NCBI GenBank assembly: GCA_900546605.1
Contig: URDV01000021.1
Coordinates: 1-15,476, forward strand
Source: an uncultured Prevotella sp.
Lineage (GTDB): Bacteria > Bacteroidota > Bacteroidia > Bacteroidales > Bacteroidaceae
Direction of reading: 5' to 3'
DNA length: 15,476 bases
Shown piece by piece: positions 6,869-14,390 of this stretch. A program made the position numbers and the translations under genes. Numbering within the stretch: the first letter of the stretch is position 1; the number at the start of each line of letters is the position of its first letter. Below the pieces are notes generated by a model. The model was not told the origin of the DNA. It worked only from the letters and a program-made list of their open reading frames with translations, and did not search any database.

Positions 6869-8807
6869 ACATAGGAAAGAGCCATGGAAGCACAAATGTC
6901 ATGACAATGCCTATAATAATTTGAAGGGGCAACCCCACCTTTACATAGTCAATAAAGCTATAGCCCCCAGCTTTCATAACCAACGCATTGGGTGGAGTTG
7001 AAAAGGGTGAGGCAAAACACATGCTGGCACCTAACGTAACAGCAAAAAGAAAAGCATAAGGGCTCACTCCCACTTGTACTGCCGCAGTTAAGGCTATCGG
7101 AGCCATTAACACAGCCGTAGCCGTATTACTAATGAACATTGTCAATAACGATGTGGTAAAATATATGCCTGCCAAAAGCAACATGGGGCTGTAAGTGCCA
7201 AGGCAACTCACCAGTGTTTGCGACACCAAGGTTGACACTCCCGTCTTTTCCAATGCTGTTGACATGGGCAACATGGCAGCTATTAGCACTATGCTCTCCC
7301 AATTAATGGTTTTGTAAGCAGCTTCAACATTACGAAAACAACCACAAAGCACCATGAGTAACCCCGCTGTAACAACTGCTGTAACAGGAGCTATGGGGAT
7401 AAAATCAAACACCATCACCACTACCATGAGCAACATGATGAGAGCAGCGAGCGGGGCTTTATAGTCTAATATCACCTTATCGGCCGTTTTGTCAGGCTGC
7501 CCCAATACAACCCAGTTCTCTGTATCATAAGCCAGATGCGACAAATTTGACCATTCTCCTTGCACCAATAGCACATCACCCACACGTAATTTGGTGTTTA
7601 TAATGTTATCTGTAAAATACTCATTACTCAGCGTATTTTCACTCTTACCCATAACCGATGTGGTGACATCAACGGGCGAAGTTGCTGCTATTACATGTCG
7701 GCGTTCGCCTCCTCTTTTCACCCCTAACACGTTTATGCCCAATCGGTTGCGAAGATTGGCCTCACCTATGCGCAATCCCACAAAACTGGATGTTGGCATC
7801 ACAACAATCTCCATCAGTCCTAAATCATAAAAGTCTATTTTCACATCACTCAGCCTTTGCAGTCCGTAGTCAGCGGCAAAACACTTTACTTGATGTTCAT
7901 TACCCATTAGGTACAAGGTGTCGCCCTCACTTATAACGCTATTGCTCTTAGCTAAGGTTTGATTCAAGTCCTTCACAATTGAAAGTGGAGACTTCTTTTC
8001 ATTTCTTATCTCAATCACACTCACACCATATAGCTTTTGTATGCTCAACTCTTTGAGCGTTTTGCCCACAAGGCTCATACTTTCGACTCCATCAGCTTTC
8101 ATAGTGTTCTTAGGAGGTACACTATAACAATGCAAATTATTGAGTAATTGGTATTCGTCCACCAGGTCTTCAGGCAACTTGCCCTGCACCCTTTGCTTTA
8201 TGGTCTTTTGCTTACTTAAAAATAATCGGCTCAGTGGCATAAGCACAATTATACCTATCGCTATAACAATAAGGCCAACGGGTAAAAAAGAAAAGAAGCT
8301 CAAAGATTTATATCCAGCCTCAGCCAGCACTTCATCAATCACAAGGTTGGGCGGAGTGCCAATAAGAGTGAGCATTCCCCCCAAACTTCCTGCAAAAGCA
8401 AGCGGCATGAGCAACCTGCTTGACTGCATACCCGAACCTGAAGCCAAACTTACAATTATAGGCATCATCAAAGCTACCGTACCCGTATTGCTCACAAACG
8501 CGCCAATAAAAGAGGTTACTATCATTACGAGCAAGAATGTGACCTTTTCATTGCCACGCGACAAAGCCATCAGTTTATTACCCGTAAGGCGTGCAAGCCC
8601 CGTTTGCATAATGGCACCTCCCACCACAAAGAGTCCAATCATCATAATAACTATAGGAGATGAAAAGCCCGCTAAAGCCTCTGTTGGAGTGAGCACACCT
8701 AATAATAGGAGTGTGGTTAAGGCCGCTAAAGCTATTACGTCAGCCCTAATTTTACCCCATATAAAAAAGATGACAGTAACAATTAAAACAATAAGGGTTG
8801 TTGTCAT
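6867..8807 (-). CDS. SLC13/DASS-type permease with two TrkA-C domains
   Basis: A 646-residue inner-membrane transporter of the divalent anion/Na+ symporter superfamily. Two membrane halves flank a cytosolic region. The first half has an SNT motif (106-108) and GTPPN (150-154); the second half repeats them as SNT (560-562) and STPPN (603-607), the inverted-repeat signature of the family. Residues about 215-435 form the soluble insert and look like two TrkA-C (RCK C-terminal) domains, usually ligand-sensing. Substrates of this subgroup (dicarboxylates, sulfate, others) cannot be read from sequence. The start chosen is the ATG at 8807; a TTG two codons upstream is also open. It is convergent with tyrA and sharing only the terminator suggests no functional link. 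Confidence 0.88.
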   Translation of the reverse strand: MTTTLIVLIVTVIFFIWGKIRADVIALAALTTLLLLGVLTPTEALAGFSSPIVIMMIGLFVVGGAIMQTGLARLTGNKLMALSRGNEKVTFLLVMIVTSFIGAFVSNTGTVALMMPIIVSLASGSGMQSSRLLMPLAFAGSLGGMLTLIGTPPNLVIDEVLAEAGYKSLSFFSFLPVGLIVIAIGIIVLMPLSRLFLSKQKTIKQRVQGKLPEDLVDEYQLLNNLHCYSVPPKNTMKADGVESMSLVGKTLKELSIQKLYGVSVIEIRNEKKSPLSIVKDLNQTLAKSNSVISEGDTLYLMGNEHQVKCFAADYGLQRLSDVKIDFYDLGLMEIVVMPTSSFVGLRIGEANLRNRLGINVLGVKRGGERRHVIAATSPVDVTTSVMGKSENTLSNEYFTDNIINTKLRVGDVLLVQGEWSNLSHLAYDTENWVVLGQPDKTADKVILDYKAPLAALIMLLMVVVMVFDFIPIAPVTAVVTAGLLMVLCGCFRNVEAAYKTINWESIVLIAAMLPMSTALEKTGVSTLVSQTLVSCLGTYSPMLLLAGIYFTTSLLTMFISNTATAVLMAPIALTAAVQVGVSPYAFLFAVTLGASMCFASPFSTPPNALVMKAGGYSFIDYVKVGLPLQIIIGIVMTFVLPWLFPM

Positions 8808-8875
8808 TGGCAAAAAGAATCATTTAAGGAGTGATTATTTACATATTTCTTACGCATACAAAGTTCGGCATTTTC

Positions 8876-8902
8876 TGTGATTTACATTTGATACATGTCA
8901 CA
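8876..8902. promoter_or_regulatory. TGTGA-N17-TCACA inverted repeat upstream of the permease
   Basis: TGTGA (8876-8880) and TCACA (8898-8902) are a perfect 5-bp inverted repeat, with ACAT (8884-8887) and ATGT (8895-8898) as inner complements. It lies about 70-95 bp before the permease ATG. It could be an operator or a weak RNA hairpin. The 17-bp spacing is too long for a CRP/FNR site. Confidence 0.25.
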
Positions 8903-8916
8903 TAAAAATCATTAAA

Positions 8917-9064
8917 GGGTGGTTCTAATCATTCTGATAAGTTGATTTGTACCCTACAAATGTGTGTATTTTGTTAGTAAACAAAGGAGCATAGCGGGGT
9001 GAATTGTCAAAAATACACACACGATAAGGTATAAAAATAACAACCAAATTTTTTAGAACCACCC
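8917..9064. mobile_element. MITE-like element, 148 bp
   Basis: GGGTGGTTCTAA (8917-8928) and TTAGAACCACCC (9053-9064) are perfect 12-bp terminal inverted repeats. They are directly flanked by TAAA on both sides (8913-8916, 9065-9068), which looks like a 4-bp target duplication. Inside are a 12-bp inverted repeat (TGTGTGTATTTT 8961-8972, AAAATACACACA 9010-9021) and two small hairpins (8945-8961, 8970-8985). No transposase is encoded, so it would be a non-autonomous element moved by an unidentified insertion sequence. The parent family cannot be named from this window. Confidence 0.6.
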
Positions 9065-9085
9065 TAAAGAAGCACTGTTTAGAGG

Positions 9086-9093
9086 CAAAAGTA
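9086..9093 (-). promoter_or_regulatory. Minus-strand -7 box, possible permease promoter
   Basis: Read on the minus strand this is TACTTTTGCC, a perfect TAnnTTTG -7 match. No good TTTG lies 19-21 bp upstream. It points toward the permease, about 280 bp away, with the MITE-like element in between, so a transcript from it would carry that element in its leader. Confidence 0.35.
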
Positions 9094-9165
9094 CTCAATA
9101 ACCCAACTACGAACATAATGGCAATAAATACCTATTGACACATTCTCTCACCATTTCTATTGTCG

Positions 9166-9184
9166 ATAAGTAGGTGTTCAAAAT
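9166..9184. repeat. 19-nt repeat shared with the post-tyrA hairpin
   Basis: ATAAGTAGGTGTTCAAAAT is identical to 6745-6763. Here only one half of the palindrome is present, just before the -7 box at 9193. The first ten bases of the hairpin (AATAAGTAGG) also recur at 9249-9258. Confidence 0.6.
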
Positions 9185-9192
9185 AATTTTTG

Positions 9193-9200
9193 TACTTTTG
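9193..9200 (+). promoter_or_regulatory. Plus-strand -7 box for the carboxyltransferase gene
   Basis: TACTTTTG followed by CACCG is a perfect Bacteroidetes -7 box. The -33 position reads around TAGG rather than TTTG, so the match is half. Transcription would start near 9206, giving a leader of about 170 nt. Confidence 0.5.
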
Positions 9201-9271
9201 CACCGCACAAATTAAAGCGATTTGAGCAATTTACTTAAAATAAGGAATAATAAGTAGGCTCTGCTATAGGG

Positions 9272-9335
9272 CACGTTATAACCTACAATGAGTTAGGCTC
9301 CTTGGCCCAAAAGTCAAATTGTTATTTATAACGTG
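9272..9335 (+). promoter_or_regulatory. Inverted repeat in the carboxyltransferase leader
   Basis: CACGTTATAA (9272-9281) is complementary to TTATAACGTG (9326-9335), a 10-bp stem, extendable by a G-U pair, around a 44-nt loop. TAGGCTC occurs once before (9255-9261) and once inside (9294-9300) the stem. It lies in the predicted 5' UTR, 40 nt before the ATG at 9376. It could be a regulatory RNA fold; no known riboswitch consensus was recognised. Confidence 0.35.
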
Positions 9336-9375
9336 TTATTTTATATATGAGCCAACACACATTTGCAATAAATAT

Positions 9376-11151
9376 ATGACAAAGCGTAAGATTCAATTTA
9401 GTCTTGTCTATCGCGACATGTTCCAAAGCAGCGGAAAGTTTCAACCGCGCAAGGACCAATTGGAGCGCATAGCACCTGTTATCATAAAAATGGGATGCTT
9501 CGCCCGTGTTGAAACCAATGGTGGTGCCTTTGAACAGGTTAACCTGCTTTATGGTGAAAATCCTAACAAGGCAGTTCGTGCCTTTACTAAGCCTTTTAAT
9601 GAAGTGGGCATTAAGACCCACATGCTTGATCGTGGCTTGAACGCATTGCGTATGTTCCCCGTACCTGCTGATGTACGCAAACTCATGTACAAGGTAAAGC
9701 ACGCACAGGGTGTTGACATCACTCGCATTTTCTGCGGACTCAACGATGTACGCAACATCATCCCATCCATTCATTACGCTCTTGAGGCTGGCATGACTCC
9801 CCAAGCTACGCTTTGCATTACCAACTCACCCATTCACACTGCAGAGTACTATGCCAAGATTGCTGACCAACTGATTGAAGCAGGTGCACCTGAAATCTGC
9901 TTAAAGGATATGGCTGGTATTGGGCAGCCTGCTATGTTAGGCCAGCTCACCAAGATGATTAAGGATAAGCACCCTGAGGTGATTATTGAATATCATGGTC
10001 ACTCTGGCCCTGGCTTGTCAATGGCTTCTATTCTTGAGGTTTGCCGCAATGGTGCCGATGTTATTGACACAGCTATCGAACCACTCTCATGGGGTAAAGT
10101 ACACCCTGATGTTATTTCAGTGCAATCAATGCTGAAGCATGCTGGCTTTGATGTTCCCGAGATTAACATGGATGCTTATATGGAGGCTCGCAAGTTAACG
10201 CAAGAGTTTATTGACGACTTCTTGGGTTACTTCATGAACCCTGCCAACAAACTTATGTCATCATTGTTATTGGGCTGCGGTCTGCCTGGTGGTATGATGG
10301 GTTCAATGATGGCTGACCTTACGGGTGTGATGGGCGCTATCAACAACAATCGTAAGGCTAAAGGCGAAGCTGAACTCTCTGAAGATGAGTTGCTCGTAAA
10401 ATTGTTTAACGAAGTAGCTTATGTTTGGCCTCGTGTAGGTTATCCTCCTTTGGTTACCCCCTTCTCACAATATGTTAAGAACATTGCCTTGATGAACTTG
10501 CTCACAGAGTCAATGGGTAAGCCTCGTTACTCAATGATGGATAACTCTATTTGGGGTATGATTTTAGGCAAGAGCGGACGTTTGCCTGGTGAGGTGGCAC
10601 CCGAAATTAAAGAGTTGGCTAAGGAAAAAGGCTTTGAGTTTACCGATGCTGATCCCCAAAGTTACTATCCCGATGACTTGGCTCGCTTTGAAAAGGAAAT
10701 GGAAGAGAATGGTTGGGATCGTGGTGAAGACGATGAAGAACTCTTTGAGTTTGCCATGCACGAAACACAGTATCGCGACTATAAGAGTGGTGCAGCTAAA
10801 AAGCGTTTCTTGGCCGACTTGCAAGCTGCCAAAGACAAAGCTGGTGCCAGTGGCATGAGCATTGAAGAGGCTACTGCCTTTAAGCACGCTAAGGCCGATG
10901 CCATTGTTGCTCCTGAGAGTGGTACCATTCTGTGGGAAATTGGTGGTGATGGTGAATGTGTTAAAGCTATAGAACCCTACATTGGTAAGGAATACAATGA
11001 GGGTGACCGCTTCTGCTACATTGAAAACACGCACGGCCAAATCAGCGAACTGCCCGCAGCTATGGGTGGCAAGTTGGTTGAAATCAACGCAAAACAAGGT
11101 GCACGCGTCAATAAGGGCGATGTTATTGCCTACATTCAACGTGGTGAATAA
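9376..11151 (+). CDS. Pyruvate/oxaloacetate carboxyltransferase-like protein (OadA/PycB family)
   Basis: A 591-residue carboxyltransferase. The TIM-barrel domain begins with the RD..QS element (R13, D14, Q17) of the family, has the probable carboxylated Lys K177 in LKDMAG, and carries metal ligands H207 and H209 in YHGHSG. The conserved PYC_OADA region includes GYPPLVTPFSQ (355-365). The C-terminal region (about 510-591) resembles a biotinyl domain, but where E/AMKM should stand it reads ENTHGQ (550-555), so the biotin-attachment lysine appears absent. The enzyme probably works on a separate biotin carrier, or the domain is structural. No OadB, OadG or carrier gene is in the window. The start chosen is ATG 9376; the in-frame ATG at 9319 would add 19 unusual residues from inside the structured leader. 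Terminator at 11240. Confidence 0.85.
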   Translation: MTKRKIQFSLVYRDMFQSSGKFQPRKDQLERIAPVIIKMGCFARVETNGGAFEQVNLLYGENPNKAVRAFTKPFNEVGIKTHMLDRGLNALRMFPVPADVRKLMYKVKHAQGVDITRIFCGLNDVRNIIPSIHYALEAGMTPQATLCITNSPIHTAEYYAKIADQLIEAGAPEICLKDMAGIGQPAMLGQLTKMIKDKHPEVIIEYHGHSGPGLSMASILEVCRNGADVIDTAIEPLSWGKVHPDVISVQSMLKHAGFDVPEINMDAYMEARKLTQEFIDDFLGYFMNPANKLMSSLLLGCGLPGGMMGSMMADLTGVMGAINNNRKAKGEAELSEDELLVKLFNEVAYVWPRVGYPPLVTPFSQYVKNIALMNLLTESMGKPRYSMMDNSIWGMILGKSGRLPGEVAPEIKELAKEKGFEFTDADPQSYYPDDLARFEKEMEENGWDRGEDDEELFEFAMHETQYRDYKSGAAKKRFLADLQAAKDKAGASGMSIEEATAFKHAKADAIVAPESGTILWEIGGDGECVKAIEPYIGKEYNEGDRFCYIENTHGQISELPAAMGGKLVEINAKQGARVNKGDVIAYIQRGE

Positions 11152-11162
11152 AAGCCTTCACC

Positions 11163-11217
11163 TTGTGTTGAGAGCAGCATGCAACTCCACATTTGTTCAT
11201 AATAGCTCACAACACAA
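11163..11217 (+). other. Stem-loop downstream of the carboxyltransferase
   Basis: TTGTGTTGAGAGC (11163-11175) and GCTCACAACACAA (11205-11217) are complementary at 12 of 13 positions around a 29-nt loop. It lies between the stop codon and the intrinsic terminator, so it may stabilise the mRNA 3' end. Confidence 0.4.
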
Positions 11218-11239
11218 AAGCATTACTATATAATCTTAA

Positions 11240-11276
11240 AACAGCCCATCACCATTAGCGTGAGGGCTGTTTTTTT
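11240..11276 (+). terminator. Intrinsic terminator of the carboxyltransferase gene
   Basis: AACAGCCC (11240-11247) pairs with GGGCTGTT (11264-11271), extended by TCAC/GTGA around a CATTAGC loop, and is followed by a run of T to 11276. It is a strong, textbook-like terminator. Confidence 0.9.
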
Positions 11277-11319
11277 GATAACAAGGGACTACAAATGCCA
11301 CCAATTCAATAGTTTTCCT

Positions 11320-11327
11320 TACATTTG
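11320..11327 (+). promoter_or_regulatory. -7 box of the FKBP-acyltransferase unit
   Basis: TACATTTG, followed by CAAC, is a perfect TAnnTTTG box 22 nt before the FKBP ATG. No clear TTTG is seen 19-21 bp upstream. The start site would be near 11333, giving a very short 5' UTR. Confidence 0.5.
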
Positions 11328-11349
11328 CAACAACAAGCAATTATAATAG

Positions 11350-11754
11350 ATGAGCAAGAAATCTGAATACAAGCAAAAGAACGAAGCCTACCTTATAGCC
11401 AAAAAACAAGAGGAGGGAGTAAAAGAATTAGCTAAAGGCATACTTTACGAAATACAAAAAAGTGGTAACCCACAGGGTCGCCGCCCCGACCTACGCAGCG
11501 TAGTATGCGTGCACTATACGGGGCGTCTTATTAATGGCCACGTGTTTGACGACTCGCGCCGCGACGGCATACCCGCAGCATTTCGGTTGTTTGAAGTAAT
11601 TGAAGGTTGGCAAATAGCCCTGAGCCAAATGCGCCCAGGTGATAGATGGACCATCTACCTACCCGCCAACATGGCCTATGGTAGTCGCACCGATGGTGAC
11701 ATACCAGGCAACTCCACCCTTATTTTCGATGTTGAACTATTGAGCATTGCCTAA
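11350..11754 (+). CDS. FKBP-type peptidyl-prolyl cis-trans isomerase
   Basis: A 134-residue protein with a single FKBP domain after a charged, Lys-rich N-terminal extension of about 30 residues. It has no signal peptide or lipobox, so it is probably cytoplasmic. Active-site positions known from FKBP12 are present: Y56-T57-G58, F66-D67, V83-I84, W87, Y110, I118 and F126 (matching Y26, F36/D37, V55/I56, W59, Y82, I91, F99). It should therefore be catalytically competent in proline isomerisation. The 12-nt gap to the acyltransferase gene suggests a shared transcript, although a functional tie between them is not obvious. Confidence 0.9.
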   Translation: MSKKSEYKQKNEAYLIAKKQEEGVKELAKGILYEIQKSGNPQGRRPDLRSVVCVHYTGRLINGHVFDDSRRDGIPAAFRLFEVIEGWQIALSQMRPGDRWTIYLPANMAYGSRTDGDIPGNSTLIFDVELLSIA

Positions 11755-11766
11755 CACCACACCCAC

Positions 11767-12807
11767 ATGCACAAGGCAAGACAATCAAACATTGAACTGC
11801 TACGCATCATAGCTATGCTCATGGTGCTATTGCTTCATGCCACATTCGAAACCTTTGGCTACGCACACACGTCATCCATCACACATGCACCTTGGCGTTG
11901 GTTGTCAATTATCACCACCGCTGCAGCCTGTATGCAGTGTGTCAATGTGTTTGTACTCATCACAGGTTGGTTTGGCACCAGTTTCAAACTGAAAGGGTTA
12001 CTACGCATTGTGAGCGAGTGTACCTTTATCAGTCTTGCCATGTTTGTGTTTATGTACCTTTTAGGTTTACCACTGCCCCATCAGCTTTACGACTACCTAA
12101 AGGTTATATGGAGCTATTGGTTTGTGCGAGCTTATGTGTTGCTTTACTTGTTCACTCCCGTGCTCAACAGCTTTGTGCAACAAAGTAGCGAAAAGCAACT
12201 GCGTCACTTTTTAGTGCTATTTTTCACCCTTAGCATTCCCCTTTCATTTGTTAGCAGCGACCTTTCGCGTGGATTTTCAACCATCTCATTCTTTGGGCTT
12301 TACCTGTTAGGACGCTACATGCGCCTCTATTTAGCCCCACGATTAGAGCGTTATCACACGGTAGCCCTATTAATGCCCTACATAGTCAATACACTCATCA
12401 TGTCGCTCACTTTATGGAGCACAGCCTTCTTTGCCCCCCAATTTCACAATTGGTTTTTACCCCTATTCACTGCCTATAGCAATCCCTTGGTCATTATCAG
12501 TGCCATGTCGTTGCTACTCTTCTTTACACGTTTGCAGTTTAAAAGCCACATCATCAATGTGGTAGCAGCAGGCAGTTTTGCTGCCTACCTCACACACCAA
12601 CAAGCCTATGTACGTCCTCATTACTTTCAACTCATAAATTTCATTGACCAACAAACAAGCAGTACTGCGCTTTATGCATTAGCCATAACCGTTACCATCA
12701 TCACTCTGTTCATGGCCAGTGCTATGCTCGATGTCATGTGGCAAAGAGTCTATCAATACGTCAACACACAGTTGTCACGCATTTGCACATATAAAATGCC
12801 CTCATAG
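11767..12807 (+). CDS. Acyltransferase family 3 membrane protein
   Basis: A 346-residue polytopic membrane protein with about ten hydrophobic segments. The N terminus has the Acyl_transf_3 pattern N-E-L-L-R...H, with R13 and H24 (SNIELLRIIAMLMVLLLH); this His is the usual candidate catalytic residue. Members move acetyl or other acyl groups to sugars of lipopolysaccharide, capsule or peptidoglycan at the inner membrane. The acceptor cannot be told, since no glycan locus is nearby. It is a stand-alone transmembrane type without a C-terminal SGNH domain. It is translated right after the FKBP gene and lies 73 nt before dnaA. Confidence 0.85.
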   Translation: MHKARQSNIELLRIIAMLMVLLLHATFETFGYAHTSSITHAPWRWLSIITTAAACMQCVNVFVLITGWFGTSFKLKGLLRIVSECTFISLAMFVFMYLLGLPLPHQLYDYLKVIWSYWFVRAYVLLYLFTPVLNSFVQQSSEKQLRHFLVLFFTLSIPLSFVSSDLSRGFSTISFFGLYLLGRYMRLYLAPRLERYHTVALLMPYIVNTLIMSLTLWSTAFFAPQFHNWFLPLFTAYSNPLVIISAMSLLLFFTRLQFKSHIINVVAAGSFAAYLTHQQAYVRPHYFQLINFIDQQTSSTALYALAITVTIITLFMASAMLDVMWQRVYQYVNTQLSRICTYKMPS

Positions 12808-12880
12808 CTTTTTTTATCCAAAATAAATATCGAAATTTGCACACCCAAACATAAGGGCATTACATAAAAGCGGCATATAT

Positions 12881-14272
12881 ATGGACACTCCTACACCTCA
12901 AAACTGGCAAGACTGCATGAAGTTTTTCAAGCAGAATATACCAAGCGACCTTTTCGCTGCTTGGTTTGAACCTTTGCAATATATCAGTTTTGAGCAAGGT
13001 GAGTTGAAGGTGGGTGTTCCCAATCGAACCTTTGCCGAGCTTTTCGACAAAAGTTATGTAAACTACTTTATGCAAGTGATTCACCACTACATGGGCAGTG
13101 GCATTAAGTTGCAATATATTATTAAGAAAGCCCCCTTAGGCAACATTGCACCCGAGCCATTGCTTAACATGGTAACTAAAAAGCAGGAAAAAGAGATTAA
13201 CCGCTACCGCGTTACCCCGCAGCAAGAAAGCCAAGCACTCCCCCCACTCGATTCACAGCTCAATCGCCGTTATACCTTCGACAACTTTGTTGAGGGTGAT
13301 AGCAATAAGCTCTCACGCAGTGTAGGATTAAGCATTGCCGAAACTCCAGGGCGTAGTGCCTTTAACCCCTTCTTTCTGTACGGCCCAAGTGGTGTAGGCA
13401 AGACACACCTTGTCAATGCCATTGGTGTGCGCATTAAAGAGAATGATCCCAACAAGCGTGTATTGTTTGTTTCGGCTCATGTGTTTAAAACGCAATACAC
13501 CGACTCTGTCATTCACAACACCCAAAATGACTTTATCAACTTTTATCAGTCAATTGAAGTGTTGATTATTGACGATATACAAGAAATTACAACCTCTAAA
13601 ACGCAAATGGCCTTTTTCCATATATTCAACCATTTGCAGCAAAACAATCGTCAAATTATTATCACTTGCGATCGTCCACCTGTGCTATTCGAAGGCATTG
13701 AAGAACGTATGCTCACCCGCTTTAAGTGGGGCATGGTGGTTGAAATGGAAAAGCCCGACACAAAATTGCGTCGCGAAATACTCATTTCAAAAATCAAGCG
13801 CGATGGCTTGCAAAAAGTAATTCCAGCCGATGTGGTGCAATACATAGCTCAAAATGTTGAGAGCAGTGTGCGCGAGTTAGAGGGCATTATTAACTCTATC
13901 ATGGCCTATTCGGTGGTTGACAATTGCGAAATTGACCTACAACTTACCCAACGTGTTGTGGCACGTGCTGTGAATTTAGAAAAGAAAGAACTCACGGCCG
14001 ACGACATTACTTCGGCCGTGTGTCAACGTTATGGCACTAAGCCCAAAGACTTAACATCAAAAAGCCGTAAGCAAGCCATAGTGCAAGCTCGGCAAATAGC
14101 CATGTTCCTTATACACAAGTACACTGAAACCACTTATAGCCAAATAGGTCGTATGTTTGGCAAACGTGACCATAGCACCGTGCTTTATGCTTGCAACCAA
14201 GTGGGGCGACGCATCGGTATAGATAAAAACTTCAGACGTGATGTTGAGGAACTTGAAGGCATCTTAAAATAA
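12881..14272 (+). CDS. dnaA: Chromosomal replication initiator DnaA
   Basis: A 463-residue protein with all four DnaA domains: domain I (about 1-85, TPQNWQDCMKFFKQNI at the start), a short linker (about 86-125), the AAA+ domain (about 126-345) and the DNA-binding domain (about 370-463). Walker A is GPSGVGKT (168-175), Walker B LIIDDIQ (228-234), and the box VII arginine finger is R280 in TRFKWG. The DnaA signature helix-turn-helix, including GKRDHSTV (427-434), is intact. It binds DnaA boxes and ATP to open the origin. dnaN and other origin-linked genes are not adjacent, and no cluster of DnaA boxes is evident, so oriC is not placed here. No strong promoter is seen in the 73-nt gap; GAAATTTG near 12832 is a partial -7 match. 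Confidence 0.97.
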   Translation: MDTPTPQNWQDCMKFFKQNIPSDLFAAWFEPLQYISFEQGELKVGVPNRTFAELFDKSYVNYFMQVIHHYMGSGIKLQYIIKKAPLGNIAPEPLLNMVTKKQEKEINRYRVTPQQESQALPPLDSQLNRRYTFDNFVEGDSNKLSRSVGLSIAETPGRSAFNPFFLYGPSGVGKTHLVNAIGVRIKENDPNKRVLFVSAHVFKTQYTDSVIHNTQNDFINFYQSIEVLIIDDIQEITTSKTQMAFFHIFNHLQQNNRQIIITCDRPPVLFEGIEERMLTRFKWGMVVEMEKPDTKLRREILISKIKRDGLQKVIPADVVQYIAQNVESSVRELEGIINSIMAYSVVDNCEIDLQLTQRVVARAVNLEKKELTADDITSAVCQRYGTKPKDLTSKSRKQAIVQARQIAMFLIHKYTETTYSQIGRMFGKRDHSTVLYACNQVGRRIGIDKNFRRDVEELEGILK

Positions 14273-14323
14273 ACATACAAGTTTGTATTCAAACACACAA
14301 TTATTACGTTGAATACACTGCAT

Positions 14324-14390
14324 AACAAGCAAAACATCTACTGCACTATTGAAACGTTGGCAGTAAATGCTTTGCTTGTTTTTGTTTTAT
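14324..14390 (+). terminator. Terminator-like structure after dnaA
   Basis: AACAAGCAAA (14324-14333) pairs with TTTGCTTGTT (14371-14380), with an inner ACTGC/GCAGT stem (14340-14344/14360-14364), followed by the T-rich TTTGTTTTAT. An upstream 8-bp inverted repeat GTATTCAA/TTGAATAC (14285-14292/14309-14316) precedes it. It probably ends the dnaA transcript. Confidence 0.6.

Larger units (their letters stand above)
8808..9375. other. Divergent intergenic region, 568 nt
   Basis: Separates the leftward permease from the rightward carboxyltransferase. It holds, from left to right, a TGTGA...TCACA inverted repeat, a 148-bp MITE-like palindromic element, a minus-strand -7 box, a 19-nt repeat shared with the hairpin after tyrA, a plus-strand -7 box, and a leader with a 10-bp inverted repeat. 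The open frames here (for example 8925-9116 minus) have no family resemblance and overlap the palindromic element, so I call no gene. Confidence 0.7.

Noticed and set aside
8140..8880. 246-codon plus-strand open frame opposite the permease gene
   Set aside because: It is the complement of a clearly conserved membrane protein, and its own translation has no family features; treated as a shadow frame.
8876..8902. CRP-binding site
   Set aside because: The half sites match TGTGA/TCACA, but the spacer is 17 bp instead of 6, so a CRP-type site is not supported.
8925..9116. 63-codon minus-strand frame in the divergent intergenic region
   Set aside because: It lies mostly inside the palindromic MITE-like element and shows no domain; open by chance in A/T-rich sequence.
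9319..9375. N-terminal extension of the carboxyltransferase from ATG 9319
   Set aside because: The 19 extra residues are unlike the family start, and the stretch includes the 3' arm of the leader inverted repeat; ATG 9376 gives the expected N terminus.
10564..11139. 191-codon minus-strand open frame opposite the carboxyltransferase
   Set aside because: Antisense shadow of a conserved coding region with no recognisable domain.
12814..12822. TTATCCAAA upstream of dnaA, one mismatch from the DnaA box TTATCCACA
   Set aside because: A single 9-mer with one mismatch is expected a few times by chance in 15 kb on both strands, and no cluster of boxes is nearby, so neither oriC nor autoregulation is supported.
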